From positions 1,922,001 through 1,986,000 of the forward strand of contig CAVWFT010000001.1 of the NCBI GenBank assembly GCA_963754445.1: DNA of 64,000 nucleotides, in the 5' to 3' direction. The position numbers were made by a program, and so were the translations under genes. Below, piece after piece: positions 51,102-61,352 of the stretch. The notes beneath the pieces were generated by a model, which worked only from the letters and a program-made list of their open reading frames with translations, searched no databases and was not told the DNA's origin. Positions within the stretch are counted from its first letter, which is position 1, and each line of letters starts with the position of its first letter. Source of the stretch: Bog-473 sp963754445. Its GTDB lineage: Bacteria > Actinomycetota > Acidimicrobiia > Acidimicrobiales > RAAP-2.

Positions 51102-52284
51102 CGCGGCGAGAAGGGTCCTGACACGGTTGGCAGATGTCGGCGATCAACCCGACGTAGGGACCCTGCGCATCGAGGGGGCGGCGATGCCGAGCGGCCGCGA
51201 GTTCACATCGGGCTCGGGTCGGCCCGAGGCGACGCTCTGGGTCCACGACCGGCGAACGTTCAGCTCTGTGCTGCGCCGGGGGTCGATCGGACTCGGTCAG
51301 AGCTATGCCGACGGATGGTGGGATACCGACGACCTGACCAACGTCGTCCGCGTCGCCCTCCGCCGTACTCGTCCATTTCGTCGCGTTCTGGACTCATGGG
51401 GGTCGAGTGTCGGGCGAGTGCCGAACGCCGTCCGGCGGCTGCGACCCCCGACCAAATCGGAGGACCGCGAGAACGTCTCGGCCCACTACGACCTCTCCAA
51501 CGATTTCTTCGCGCTCATGCTCGACCCCACCATGACGTACTCCTGTGCCTACTTCGCCGACGACGCGGTCGACCTCGAGACGGCCCAGATCGCCAAATTC
51601 GAGCGCCTGGCCGACAAGCTCGATCTCGGTCCCGACGATCACGTCGTCGAGATCGGAAGCGGCTGGGGGGCGCTCGCCATCTACCTGGCGGAGTGCCGGG
51701 GCTGCCGGGTGACGACGACGACGATCTCAGAGGCGCAGCGGACGGTAGCCCAAGAGCGGGTAGCACGACGAGGCCTGGAGCACCGCGTCACCGTGCTCGG
51801 TGCCGACTACCGCGATCTGTCCGGACAGTTCGACGCGCTTGTGTCGTTCGAGATGATCGAAGCGGTGGATTGGCGGCGCCACGACGACTTCTTCGCCACC
51901 TGCGCGCGGCTCCTGGCGCCGCACGGACGGATGGGGCTCCAGGCCATCACGATTGCCGACGCCAGCTACGAACGGGCCAAAATGCACGACGACTTCGTGC
52001 GTCGGATGATCTTTCCGGGCGGGTGCCTCCCCTCGGTCGCCTCGATGACGCGATCAGTGGCCAGGCGGACCGACCTTCGATTGATCGACCTCGAGGACAT
52101 CGGCAGGCACTACCCGGAGACGCTGCGACGCTGGCGATCCAACCTGGCGGGCCAGGAGGAGTGTCTCGCACGGCTCGGCTTCGACGAGCACTTCCGGCGC
52201 CTCTGGGACTTCTACCTCTGCTACTGCGAGGCCGCCTTCATCGAGCGGCACATCTCCGACGTCCAGCTCGTGCTCGCCCGCTAG
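51094..52284 (+). CDS. Cyclopropane-fatty-acid-synthase-like SAM methyltransferase
   Basis: 396 residues from ATG 51094, overlapping the DUF1365 stop by eight bases; GTG 51085 is an alternative. SVLRRGSIGLGQSYADGWWD and NVSAHYDLSNDFFALMLDPTMTYSCAYF are the acidic-phospholipid/substrate region. VVEIGSGWGALAIYLAE is SAM motif I near 185-200. FEMIEAVDWRRHDDFF and the C-terminal FYLCYCEAAFIERHISDVQLVLAR follow, with the Cys and Glu of CFA synthases. It transfers a methyl or methylene group from SAM to an unsaturated acyl chain in membrane phospholipid. The product may be a cyclopropane or a methyl-branched chain. Confidence 0.89.
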   Translation: MVDAARRVLTRLADVGDQPDVGTLRIEGAAMPSGREFTSGSGRPEATLWVHDRRTFSSVLRRGSIGLGQSYADGWWDTDDLTNVVRVALRRTRPFRRVLDSWGSSVGRVPNAVRRLRPPTKSEDRENVSAHYDLSNDFFALMLDPTMTYSCAYFADDAVDLETAQIAKFERLADKLDLGPDDHVVEIGSGWGALAIYLAECRGCRVTTTTISEAQRTVAQERVARRGLEHRVTVLGADYRDLSGQFDALVSFEMIEAVDWRRHDDFFATCARLLAPHGRMGLQAITIADASYERAKMHDDFVRRMIFPGGCLPSVASMTRSVARRTDLRLIDLEDIGRHYPETLRRWRSNLAGQEECLARLGFDEHFRRLWDFYLCYCEAAFIERHISDVQLVLAR

Positions 52285-52310
52285 GGGTCCGCTTGGACCA
52301 TGATGGGGCG

Positions 52311-53240
52311 ATGAGCACCATCAGCACGGCTGAGCAGGGCATATCCGCGGGCGACGGCGAGAGCGGCGAAACGACGGCCAGAGGGGGCCGCCGAGCGGGC
52401 TGGCTCACCGTCGGGATCCCGTTCTCCGCCGTACACCTGGGGGTCCTGGGCATTCTGTTCGTCGGCTGGAGCTGGATCGCCGTCGGGGTGGCGGTCGGGC
52501 TGTTCGCCGTCCGCAACCTGGCGATCACCGTCTTCTATCACCGCGGGCTGACCCATCGTGGCTTCTCCGTCGGCCGCGGCACGCAGGCGGCTGGGGCAAT
52601 CGTGGCGGCCTCCGCAGCGCAGCGTGGCCCGTTGTGGTGGGTGGCCCATCACCGGACTCATCATCGGCACACCGACCGGGAGGGCGACCCGCACTCGCCC
52701 ACAGTCGACGGCTTGGCCTGGAGCCACGTCCTGTGGATGTTCTCCAAGCGTCACGCGGGTACGGATCAGTCGCTCGTGACCGATCTGGCGCAATACCGTG
52801 AGCTTCGCCTGCTCGACCGCTACCACCATGTCGCCCCCGCGTTATTGGCCGCGTCCACGTTGGCGGTGGGCACCGTGTTGGGTCACCTGGCACCGAGCAC
52901 CGGCGTCAATGGACCCCAGTTGCTGGTGTGGGGGTTCTGCGTCTCGACCGTAGCGCTGTGGCACACGACATTCGCCGTGAACTCCCTGGGTCATCGGATC
53001 GGGCATCGGCGCTTTTCGACCCGGGACGACTCCCACAATCTCTGGTGGCTCGCTCTGATCACGATGGGCGAGGGCTGGCACAACAACCATCACCGGTTCC
53101 CGGCCAGCGCCCGTCACGGCCTCGCCCGTTGGGAGCTCGATCCGAGCTGGTGGGCAATCCGCACCATGGCGGCGCTCCGAATCGTTCGCGACATCCGCCA
53201 GGCGCCTTCGCAACGCCTGATGCCGCCCGTCCGCACCTGA
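52311..53240 (+). CDS. Membrane acyl-CoA/fatty-acid desaturase (delta-9 type)
   Basis: 309 residues from ATG 52311. Three histidine boxes of the di-iron membrane desaturases are intact: HRGLTH at 77-82, HHRTHH at 113-118 and HNNHH at 257-261. Hydrophobic pairs flank them (about 35-75 and 175-225). It inserts a cis double bond into a saturated acyl chain, which is the substrate needed by the cyclopropane-synthase-like enzyme encoded just upstream. It is last in the operon; its stop is directly adjacent to the stop of the convergent regulator gene (53240/53241), so the regulator and its presumed target operon face each other. Confidence 0.9.
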   Translation: MSTISTAEQGISAGDGESGETTARGGRRAGWLTVGIPFSAVHLGVLGILFVGWSWIAVGVAVGLFAVRNLAITVFYHRGLTHRGFSVGRGTQAAGAIVAASAAQRGPLWWVAHHRTHHRHTDREGDPHSPTVDGLAWSHVLWMFSKRHAGTDQSLVTDLAQYRELRLLDRYHHVAPALLAASTLAVGTVLGHLAPSTGVNGPQLLVWGFCVSTVALWHTTFAVNSLGHRIGHRRFSTRDDSHNLWWLALITMGEGWHNNHHRFPASARHGLARWELDPSWWAIRTMAALRIVRDIRQAPSQRLMPPVRT

Positions 53241-54089
53241 TCAGCCGGGCCTCGGTCGGTCGATCTGGTCGACCACGGCCGCCAGTTCGGTGGCGTCGAG
53301 CCCGGACCAGCGGGCTCCCAGCTTGGCGGCATGCTCGGCGTTCTCGATCCCTCGGCCGCCGGCGAGGACCGGGAGTTCCGGCGCCACGACCGCGACCGCC
53401 CGCACCACATCGCGGACCGCCCGATCGCGGGCGTGCACGGTTACCGCGATTCCGACCGCCAGCGGGTTGGTCTCCTTGCCCACCGCAGCAGCAAAGGCGT
53501 CCGCCGGCACATCGGCACCGAGGTCGACGACGCCATACCCTCGGCCGCGCAGCACGTTGGCCGCGATGGCCGTCGGCAGACCATGCAGCTCCCCCGGCGC
53601 CGCCCCGAGAATGACGGTACGCCGGCGCGGCCCGCGTCGGGAAAAGCGAGCGCCGAGGCGGGCAACGAGCCGCGTGGCCACGACGCTGGCTCGATGCTCG
53701 TCGTCAACGGTATAAACGCCTTCCTCCCAGCGCCGGCCGATCGACTGCATCGCCGCACCGAGGACGTCGAGGAGGAACTCGTCCGGCCCGGTTCCCGAGG
53801 CGAGCGCCGCCTCGGCGACGCTCCAGGCACCGTTCTCGTCGCCACGGACCAGCCGGTCCTCGAGCCGACGCCGACTGGCCGCCTGCGACGACGTACGACC
53901 ATTGGGCGGCCGGCCCGGTCGGCCCGCCGAGCGGGCCACCAGCGAGAGGTCGGCCGGGTCCACCCACCAGTGCCCCTGCACCTGCTCGGCCGGGAGGCGG
54001 CCGGTCCGCACGTAGCGGTACGCGGTCATGTAATGGACCCCGAGGCGCTCGGCGGCGTCCTGGAGTGAAATACGGGTGGGATCGGGCAT
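53241..54089 (-). CDS. litR: CarH/LitR-type B12-binding light-responsive repressor
   Basis: 282 residues from ATG 54089; TTG 54092 directly before it is less likely. An N-terminal MerR/excisionase-like HTH (ISLQDAAERLGVHYMTAYRYVRTGRLP) is followed by a helical bundle with W121-x9-E131-H132. That is the CarH signature packing against 5'-deoxyadenosylcobalamin. The Rossmann-like B12-binding domain has His169 in GELHGLP as candidate lower cobalt ligand. CarH proteins bind DNA as tetramers in the dark and fall apart when light breaks the Co-C bond. Residue 122 after the Trp is Glu, whereas Thermus CarH has His132 there, which caps cobalt after light. Probably represses the adjacent lipid operon and itself. 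Confidence 0.85.
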   Translation of the reverse strand: MPDPTRISLQDAAERLGVHYMTAYRYVRTGRLPAEQVQGHWWVDPADLSLVARSAGRPGRPPNGRTSSQAASRRRLEDRLVRGDENGAWSVAEAALASGTGPDEFLLDVLGAAMQSIGRRWEEGVYTVDDEHRASVVATRLVARLGARFSRRGPRRRTVILGAAPGELHGLPTAIAANVLRGRGYGVVDLGADVPADAFAAAVGKETNPLAVGIAVTVHARDRAVRDVVRAVAVVAPELPVLAGGRGIENAEHAAKLGARWSGLDATELAAVVDQIDRPRPG

Positions 54090-54120
54090 CAACCGTCCCG
54101 CGCGATCGTGGATGGAGACA

Positions 54121-54132
54121 TTTACCGCTAAA
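54121..54132. promoter_or_regulatory. TTTACCGCTAAA, candidate autoregulatory operator of litR
   Basis: Half-sites TTTA and TAAA with a four-base spacer, as at 48999-49010 (TTTA-GTAC-TAAA). It is 31 bases upstream of the regulator's ATG 54089 on the minus strand. Confidence 0.58.
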
Positions 54133-54151
54133 CATAGTCAGCGGTCCTGAG

Positions 54152-54535
54152 TCAGGGCTGTTCGTAATACCGGATTTCGACCAGATGGCGGCTGGGATCG
54201 AAGAGATAAAGGGTCGGGCCGTCACCGCGGGCGCCGATCTCACTGCCCGGACCCCGCATGTTGCCCACCTCGTGATACGAGTCACCGTAGGGAACCCCGG
54301 ACAGCTTGATACGCTCGAAGGTGGCGGCGAACTCCTCCTGCCCGAGGGCAAACGCAAGATGCGCACCGCCGTCGGTCCCCCACGGTGCCAACTGGATGGT
54401 GGTGTCGGGACCCACCCGCAGGACGCGGAACGGTCCGTCGATCCCCCCGTCGCCGAACCCCATCACCGCGGTGTAGAAGCGAAGGCTGGCCTCGACGTCG
54501 TTGACGTTGAGGATCAGGTGATCGAGTGTGGCCAT
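54152..54535 (-). CDS. VOC family (glyoxalase-like) protein
   Basis: 127 residues, one full vicinal-oxygen-chelate unit of two beta-alpha-beta-beta-beta modules. LDHLILNVNDVEASLRFYTAVMGF starts module one and supplies a His. GAHLAFALGQEEFAATFERIKLSGV starts module two with a second His. TLYLFDPSRHLVEIRYYE carries the terminal Glu. These three are the usual metal ligands. The activity (lyase, dioxygenase or resistance protein) cannot be told. It starts seven bases after the acetyl-CoA synthetase stop, so it is co-transcribed with that gene. Confidence 0.82.
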   Translation of the reverse strand: MATLDHLILNVNDVEASLRFYTAVMGFGDGGIDGPFRVLRVGPDTTIQLAPWGTDGGAHLAFALGQEEFAATFERIKLSGVPYGDSYHEVGNMRGPGSEIGARGDGPTLYLFDPSRHLVEIRYYEQP

Positions 54536-54542
54536 GACCGAG

Positions 54543-56522
<1,980 letters not shown>

Positions 56523-56581
56523 CCGTCCTCCTCGTCGTGGCCGCGTCCCGCCAACTGCCTACCAGAACGTGCGTCCGCCGG

Positions 56582-56998
56582 TCACGAAGGTGGCGGTGTC
56601 CGGAGCTCGAACCCGTCGAAGGTGAACGCAGGTGTCACCGTGGCACCGACCAGGGCGTAGAGGCCGAGCGGCCTCGCCGTCTGCCACACCCCCGCCTCGA
56701 CGACCACCTGGGGCATCTGGCCGAGGGTCGGGTCCGGCCCGAGCAGCACCTCGTCGCCTCGTCCGTCGGGCCATTCACGGCGGAGCTCGAGGGGGTCACC
56801 GCCGTAGAAGTGCCAGATCTCGGTGGCGTCGATCCGGTGCCAGGCCGAGATCTCACCCTCGAGGAGCAGGTAGTAAATGGCACTTCCGGCCGGCCGCTCA
56901 TCGGGAGCGGCCGGGGCGGCCCAGGTGCGGCGATACCACCCTCCTTCGGGATGCGGTTCGAGACCGAGTTCGGCAATGAAGTGCTCGCCCGGACGCAT
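56582..56998 (-). CDS. Cupin_5 (DUF985) family protein
   Basis: 138 residues, ATG 56998. The family is recognised by AELGLEPHPEGGWYRRTW at the start, SAIYYLLLEGEISAWHRIDATEIWHFYGGDPLEL in the middle (quoted in pieces: H-R-I-D-A-T-E-I-W-H carries the metal-ligand His/Glu set) and VVVEAGVWQTARPLGLYALVGATVTPAFTFDGFEL at the end. DUF985 proteins are predicted sugar epimerase-like or small-molecule-binding cupins without established activity. Probably co-transcribed with acetyl-CoA synthetase. Confidence 0.85.
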   Translation of the reverse strand: MRPGEHFIAELGLEPHPEGGWYRRTWAAPAAPDERPAGSAIYYLLLEGEISAWHRIDATEIWHFYGGDPLELRREWPDGRGDEVLLGPDPTLGQMPQVVVEAGVWQTARPLGLYALVGATVTPAFTFDGFELRTPPPS

Positions 56999-57226
56999 AG
57001 ACGACAGTCTGCTTCCCGCCTGCGCATCATGCACCCCCCGTGAGGGACCGCTCCTGTGACGAGGCCTTTGCTGGTCCGGGATCTTTTTGTGGAAATCCAC
57101 AGGCGGAACACATCCACTTCGACGGTGGAGCCGAATAAGAGCCGTGATCGCCGCGCGCTGTCAGCTCGAACACGACAACCCACCCGATCCACGCAATCCC
57201 CAATCCCCCCCAGAAAGGTGCCGCTC

Positions 57227-59536
57227 GTGATCCGTTCGGTCCACTTACCCTTTGCCCGCCTTCGACCACTCGTGGTCGTCGTCGTGGCCCTCAGCACGCT
57301 GATGGGCATCGGCCTCCAATTTGCGGGAACCGCAGGCGCCGCGACCTCTGCCCACGCGGCCCAGAACCCCGGTCCGAGCGGGGACCACGGCACGACGATC
57401 GATCCCTTGCAGTACAACTGCGGGAACAGCGCCCCGACCTGTGGTCAGGTCGGCGAGTCCAACGGTTACTACAACGGGACCAACGTCGATCTCCTCTACT
57501 CGGAGAACTACTACTGCGACGCCAACGTGTCGTCCCAGGCGACCAGCGGATGTGAAGTCGGAGCAGCCGCTTCGGCCAATCCGAGTTCCACCTCCGCCGG
57601 CAATTCGGGCACGTCGCTGGGCAACACGACCCACGGCGACACCCTCTATATTCCGGTGCCTCTCTTCGCCAACCCGCCGTCCACGCAGTGCACGGCCACG
57701 GCGACGTGCATCGATCATCCGCCCACGATCGACCTCTCGCGGATTGCCGGGGCCCTCCCCGGAAGTCCGTCACCATCGAGCGTCTCAAACGTGCCGATCC
57801 CGGCACACGATCACGTTGTCGGAACGCGGAACAACGGTCTCCCGGAGTGGTGGAACGTCGAAGTCGTGGCAACAACCAGCGCGTCGACGTTCTCTACGCT
57901 GACCAGCGTGGGGGCGATCAACGCCGCCATCGGACACGGTGACGCCATCGCCGCACCGACGAACGCGTTTCTGTTCTTCCAGGTCATGCCGGGCACGGAA
58001 TCGGCTGCCATGGCAGCGAACAACACGGCCTCGGCTCCCCCGGGGCCGGCAGTCGCCAGCGCACCGGATGCTCCGCCCGCGAGTCAGGTCGAGTCCGGCA
58101 CCACCTTCAACAACCTCATGAACGACTGTGGCGCCACCGCTCCCAACTGCCAGAACGTCGGCATCAGTCACGACTGGATCGACGGCCAGGACGTCGAGGC
58201 GTTGTACACCGAGCCGTTCTTCTGCGGCACCACCACGGTGGCCGTGCACTCGTCGACCGGATGCGAGGCGGGTTCCGACCCGACCTCGGTGCCGCCTGGC
58301 GTGGCGGACAGAACGCCGCCGACGCCGACGCAGACCAACAGTCAGATCGACCCCTTGTACATCCCGGTGCCGCTGTATTCGAGTCCGGCCGTCCCGTACG
58401 TCCAGTGCTCCATGGCGATTACGTGCATCGACCATCCCTCGACGATCGACCTGTCGCAGCTCGCAACGGTGCTCGGCGCACCGGCGTCAGCGCTCGACAA
58501 CGTCCCGTTGCCGGGTCATGACCACCTCCTGACCACCCGGAACGGTGACCAGCCGGAGTGGTGGAACGTCATTGTCATTCCCGTCACGTCGGCGACCGGA
58601 CTCGCTTCGGTGGAGAGCGCGAAGAACTACGCCTCCGTCAAGGCCCTCGAGAACACGCCGGGCAGCGGGATCGGCGTCGACGGCGTCGGCGAGGTTCCGA
58701 CCAATGCCTACCTCTGGTTCCAGACCTTGCCGGGCGGCAGCAGCCCCACGCCAGGACCGGTTCAGACGTCGTGCGTCTCGAGCCTGCCCAGCGGCACGGT
58801 CACGGGCGGTGCTGCCCTCGATGACGGAACGGGCTACTACGAGGTCAATGCATCGGGCGACGTGGCGGCCTTCGGCGCGGCCACCTGCTACGGCGACCTG
58901 GCCAACGTGCACCTGAACAAGCCCATCGTCGGTATGGCGGTTGACCGCCAGACCGGTGGCTACTGGTTGGTCGGGTCCGACGGAGGAGTCTTCTCCTTCA
59001 ATGCTCCCTACCTCGGCGGCACGGGTGGCATTCACCTCAACAAGCCCGTGGTCGGCGTCACTGCCACACTCAATGGCACCGGCTACTGGCTAGTCGCTTC
59101 TGACGGTGGGGTCTTCGCCTACAACGCACCGTTCTACGGCTCCACCGGCGGGATCCACCTGAACAAGCCGGTCGTCGGTATCGGAGTCGACCGGACGACG
59201 GGTGGCTACTGGTTGGTGGCCTCGGACGGGGGTGTGTTCTCCTACAACGCCCCCTTCTACGGCTCCACGGGCAGCATCACGCTCAACAAGCCAGTGGTCG
59301 GAATCGCACCGGTGTCCGATGGGAGCGGCTACCGCCTCATCGCATCCGACGGAGGTGTGTTCTCCTACAACGCTCCCTTCTACGGCTCGACGGGCGGCAT
59401 CACGCTCAACAAGCCGGTCATCGGAGGGTTCAACAACAACTCCTATGACGGGTACTGGCTCGAAGCATCCGATGGTGGGATCTTCACCTTCGGTCCCCCA
59501 GGGGCAGGCATGCCGTTCTTCGGATCGGCCGCCTAA
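57227..59536 (+). CDS. Secreted protein with a duplicated N-terminal domain and six C-terminal blades
   Basis: 769 residues from GTG 57227 (AAAGG eight bases before); the signal peptide is VIRSVHLPFARLRPLVVVVV and on to a cut near AGAATS. Two homologous domains follow, about 55-255 and 288-503. Each has the order G-T-T...N/D-C-G...C-x-x-V-G, LYIPVPL, C-x-D-H-P-x-T-I-D-L-S, P-x-P-x-H-D-H, PEWWNV, PTNA-(F/Y)-L and Q-x-L/M-P-G. I do not recognise a named family; the conserved His/Asp/Trp hint at metal or ligand binding. Residues about 524-769 are six blades of the 42-residue repeat (GYWLVASDGGVFSYNAPFYG). Probably surface-exposed. A perfect 12-bp hairpin follows the stop. Confidence 0.83.
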   Translation: MIRSVHLPFARLRPLVVVVVALSTLMGIGLQFAGTAGAATSAHAAQNPGPSGDHGTTIDPLQYNCGNSAPTCGQVGESNGYYNGTNVDLLYSENYYCDANVSSQATSGCEVGAAASANPSSTSAGNSGTSLGNTTHGDTLYIPVPLFANPPSTQCTATATCIDHPPTIDLSRIAGALPGSPSPSSVSNVPIPAHDHVVGTRNNGLPEWWNVEVVATTSASTFSTLTSVGAINAAIGHGDAIAAPTNAFLFFQVMPGTESAAMAANNTASAPPGPAVASAPDAPPASQVESGTTFNNLMNDCGATAPNCQNVGISHDWIDGQDVEALYTEPFFCGTTTVAVHSSTGCEAGSDPTSVPPGVADRTPPTPTQTNSQIDPLYIPVPLYSSPAVPYVQCSMAITCIDHPSTIDLSQLATVLGAPASALDNVPLPGHDHLLTTRNGDQPEWWNVIVIPVTSATGLASVESAKNYASVKALENTPGSGIGVDGVGEVPTNAYLWFQTLPGGSSPTPGPVQTSCVSSLPSGTVTGGAALDDGTGYYEVNASGDVAAFGAATCYGDLANVHLNKPIVGMAVDRQTGGYWLVGSDGGVFSFNAPYLGGTGGIHLNKPVVGVTATLNGTGYWLVASDGGVFAYNAPFYGSTGGIHLNKPVVGIGVDRTTGGYWLVASDGGVFSYNAPFYGSTGSITLNKPVVGIAPVSDGSGYRLIASDGGVFSYNAPFYGSTGGITLNKPVIGGFNNNSYDGYWLEASDGGIFTFGPPGAGMPFFGSAA

Positions 59537-59560
59537 GCCGCTTCATCACCACACGTGATC

Positions 59561-59588
59561 ACCGGGCGCCCCTTCGGGGGCGCCCGGT
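59561..59588. terminator. Perfect 12-bp hairpin with TTCG tetraloop
   Basis: ACCGGGCGCCCC, TTCG loop, GGGGCGCCCGGT. A UUCG-type tetraloop makes it unusually stable. It lies between the convergent secreted repeat protein (stop 59536) and acyl-CoA dehydrogenase (stop 59599), so it can terminate both; no T-run on either side. Confidence 0.8.
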
Positions 59589-59598
59589 CGCGTCTGGG

Positions 59599-60732
59599 CT
59601 ACGACCGCGAACCGAGTCCCAGGGATTCGACCACCGCAACTGAATGCTCGGCCGAACCCCCGAGGAGCATGCCTGACGTCTGGGCCCGCTTGATGTAGAG
59701 GTGGCTGTCGTGCTCCCAGGTGAACCCGATCCCGCCGAAGGATTGGAAGGACTCGCGACAGACCAGACGCTGACAGTCGTCACTGGCCGCCTTTGCCATG
59801 GAAACGGCGACAGAACGATCCTCGGAATCCTCGTCGATGGCCGCGACGGCGTAGTAGCAGAGTGAGCGGGCGCGCTCGATCGCCAAATACATGTTGGTCA
59901 TCTTGTGCTTCACGGCTTGGAACGACCCTATGGGCACGTTGAACTGCTTGCGGTCCTTGACGTAGGCCAGCACCATCTGGAAGAGGGCGTCGCAGGCACC
60001 GACGGTCTCGAGGGCCAGGGCGAGGCAGGACTCCTGGAGGGCGCGAGCGATCCCCCGCTGAGAGGCCTCGCTGCCAGGCTCGCCCAGCGCACGGTCCGTG
60101 GGTACCAACACCCGGTCGAACGTTTCATTCACGAGCGGGCGGCTTGCATCCAGGGACTTCACGGGCTCGATAGAGGCATCCGCGGCCGGTACGACAAAGA
60201 CCCCGAACCCGTCGTCGGCTCGGGCGATGACGCAGATCTCGGCAGACGTCGCACCCGTACCGAGAATTCCGATTTTGGTGCCATCGAGGACCCACCCATC
60301 GGCCGAGCGCTCCGCCGCCATCAAGACACGATGCAGCGACCAACCCTTCGGATGATCCGACATGGCCATGGTCCCAGTGATCTTTCCCGATGCGACAGCC
60401 GAGAGGAAGCGCTGGCGTTGTTCCGGATTCCCCACCTCTCGGACGAGGGGGACGAACTGCGTCATGGTCGCGAACAATGGTCCAGGGGCGACGACCCGGC
60501 CGAGCTCCTCCGCCATGACAGCCGTCTCCACGAACGACAGTCCGACGCCACCGTTCTCCTCGGGTACGGCGAGGGCGGGCCAATCCAGGGACACCATGGA
60601 CGACCACAAATCGTCGGCGGAGACACCCTGCTCCACGACCGACCGCACGATCCCGAGAGGGCACTCCTTCTCGAGAAATGAACGGATCGAGTCGCGCAGC
60701 TCTTCCTGCTCGCTCGTGAACTCGAGGTCCAC
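59599..60732 (-). CDS. Acyl-CoA dehydrogenase
   Basis: 377-residue FAD enzyme of the acyl-CoA dehydrogenase superfamily, FadE-like actinobacterial branch. DLEFTSEQEELRDSIRSFLEKECP is the typical start. WPALAVPEENGGVGLSFVE, YVKDRKQFNVPIGSFQAVKHKMTNM (FAD/dimer region near 260-285) and SFQSFGGIGFTWEHDSHLYIKRA are present; Glu in T-W-E-H-D occupies the family's C-terminal catalytic-base position. The N-terminal signature (I-T-E-P-x-x-G-S) is degenerate, reading MAMSDHPKGW. Such FadE proteins often work as alpha2-beta2 heterodimers in steroid side-chain breakdown; no partner gene is adjacent here. Confidence 0.88.
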   Translation of the reverse strand: MDLEFTSEQEELRDSIRSFLEKECPLGIVRSVVEQGVSADDLWSSMVSLDWPALAVPEENGGVGLSFVETAVMAEELGRVVAPGPLFATMTQFVPLVREVGNPEQRQRFLSAVASGKITGTMAMSDHPKGWSLHRVLMAAERSADGWVLDGTKIGILGTGATSAEICVIARADDGFGVFVVPAADASIEPVKSLDASRPLVNETFDRVLVPTDRALGEPGSEASQRGIARALQESCLALALETVGACDALFQMVLAYVKDRKQFNVPIGSFQAVKHKMTNMYLAIERARSLCYYAVAAIDEDSEDRSVAVSMAKAASDDCQRLVCRESFQSFGGIGFTWEHDSHLYIKRAQTSGMLLGGSAEHSVAVVESLGLGSRS

Positions 60733-61035
60733 TGCCTTCCCCTCCTGGCATCACCGGGTGCCCACTGGAGGCGCGGGCAGAACGGGGTGAGTGTATCTGA
60801 CGATGTTGACTGGCCGGCTGGGCGGGCCACCAGCACCTTCTCCTCGAACGTTGGCGGCCGGTGTGGCGTCGCCGACGTGCTCGATCGACCACACCCGAGA
60901 CCGGGGTCAGGACCTCAAAGGCTCGGCCTACTCCCTGACCCCGACAAAGAGAAGGGGAGGTCGGTCTACCCACCCAACTCGGGGATCTCCCCGGCGTTAC
61001 CAAGCGGAGCGGCGGACTCGCCTACACTCTCCGGT
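60733..61035. other. Intergenic region before tRNA-Lys with a long inverted repeat
   Basis: 303 bases without a convincing gene. It carries the promoter side of the minus-strand acyl-CoA dehydrogenase and a 10-bp perfect inverted repeat, CGGGGTCAGG (60902-60911) and CCTGACCCCG (60934-60943), with a 22-base loop. The spacing differs from the TetR-type operators, and it is more likely a hairpin. The tRNA promoter should lie in the last 50 bases; no clear box is seen. Confidence 0.5.
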
Positions 61036-61107
61036 GCGCCTCTAGCTCAACGGCAGAGCAACGGACTCTTAATCCGCAGGTTTCGGGTTCAAATCCCGAG
61101 GGGCGCA
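61036..61107 (+). tRNA. tRNA-Lys (anticodon CUU)
   Basis: 72-nt cloverleaf: acceptor GCGCCTC with GGGGCGC (one T-G wobble), D-stem GCTC/GAGC, anticodon loop CTCTTAA giving CUU, and T-arm TCGGG-TTCAAAT-CCCGA. The discriminator base is A, and CCA is not encoded. The anticodon stem has one A-C mismatch at its outer pair. Confidence 0.95.
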
Positions 61108-61352
61108 CTCAGACACCGAGGACCACACTCCGTAGCCAGCAGACACGACGCTCGAATTCAACCGTCAGCGTCGTCCCGCCCGTGAGCCCAATGGGAAAGA
61201 TTGGTGTTGACCCACCGATTATGGAACACCACGGGTCTACGCCGGGCTGCGTCGACTCGACCAGTGCTGCGCCAAAGAACCCGGTGGCCCATGGCCCAAG
61301 AGCAAGAGGGGCTAATCGGGGCCCCGTCCCATTCAGGCGTCGACGCGGCCGA

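Noticed and set aside
60902..60943. Inverted repeat CGGGGTCAGG / CCTGACCCCG as a sixth operator
   Set aside because: The half-sites are in the opposite order (GTCAGG first) with a 22-base gap. It looks like a hairpin and not the same binding site.
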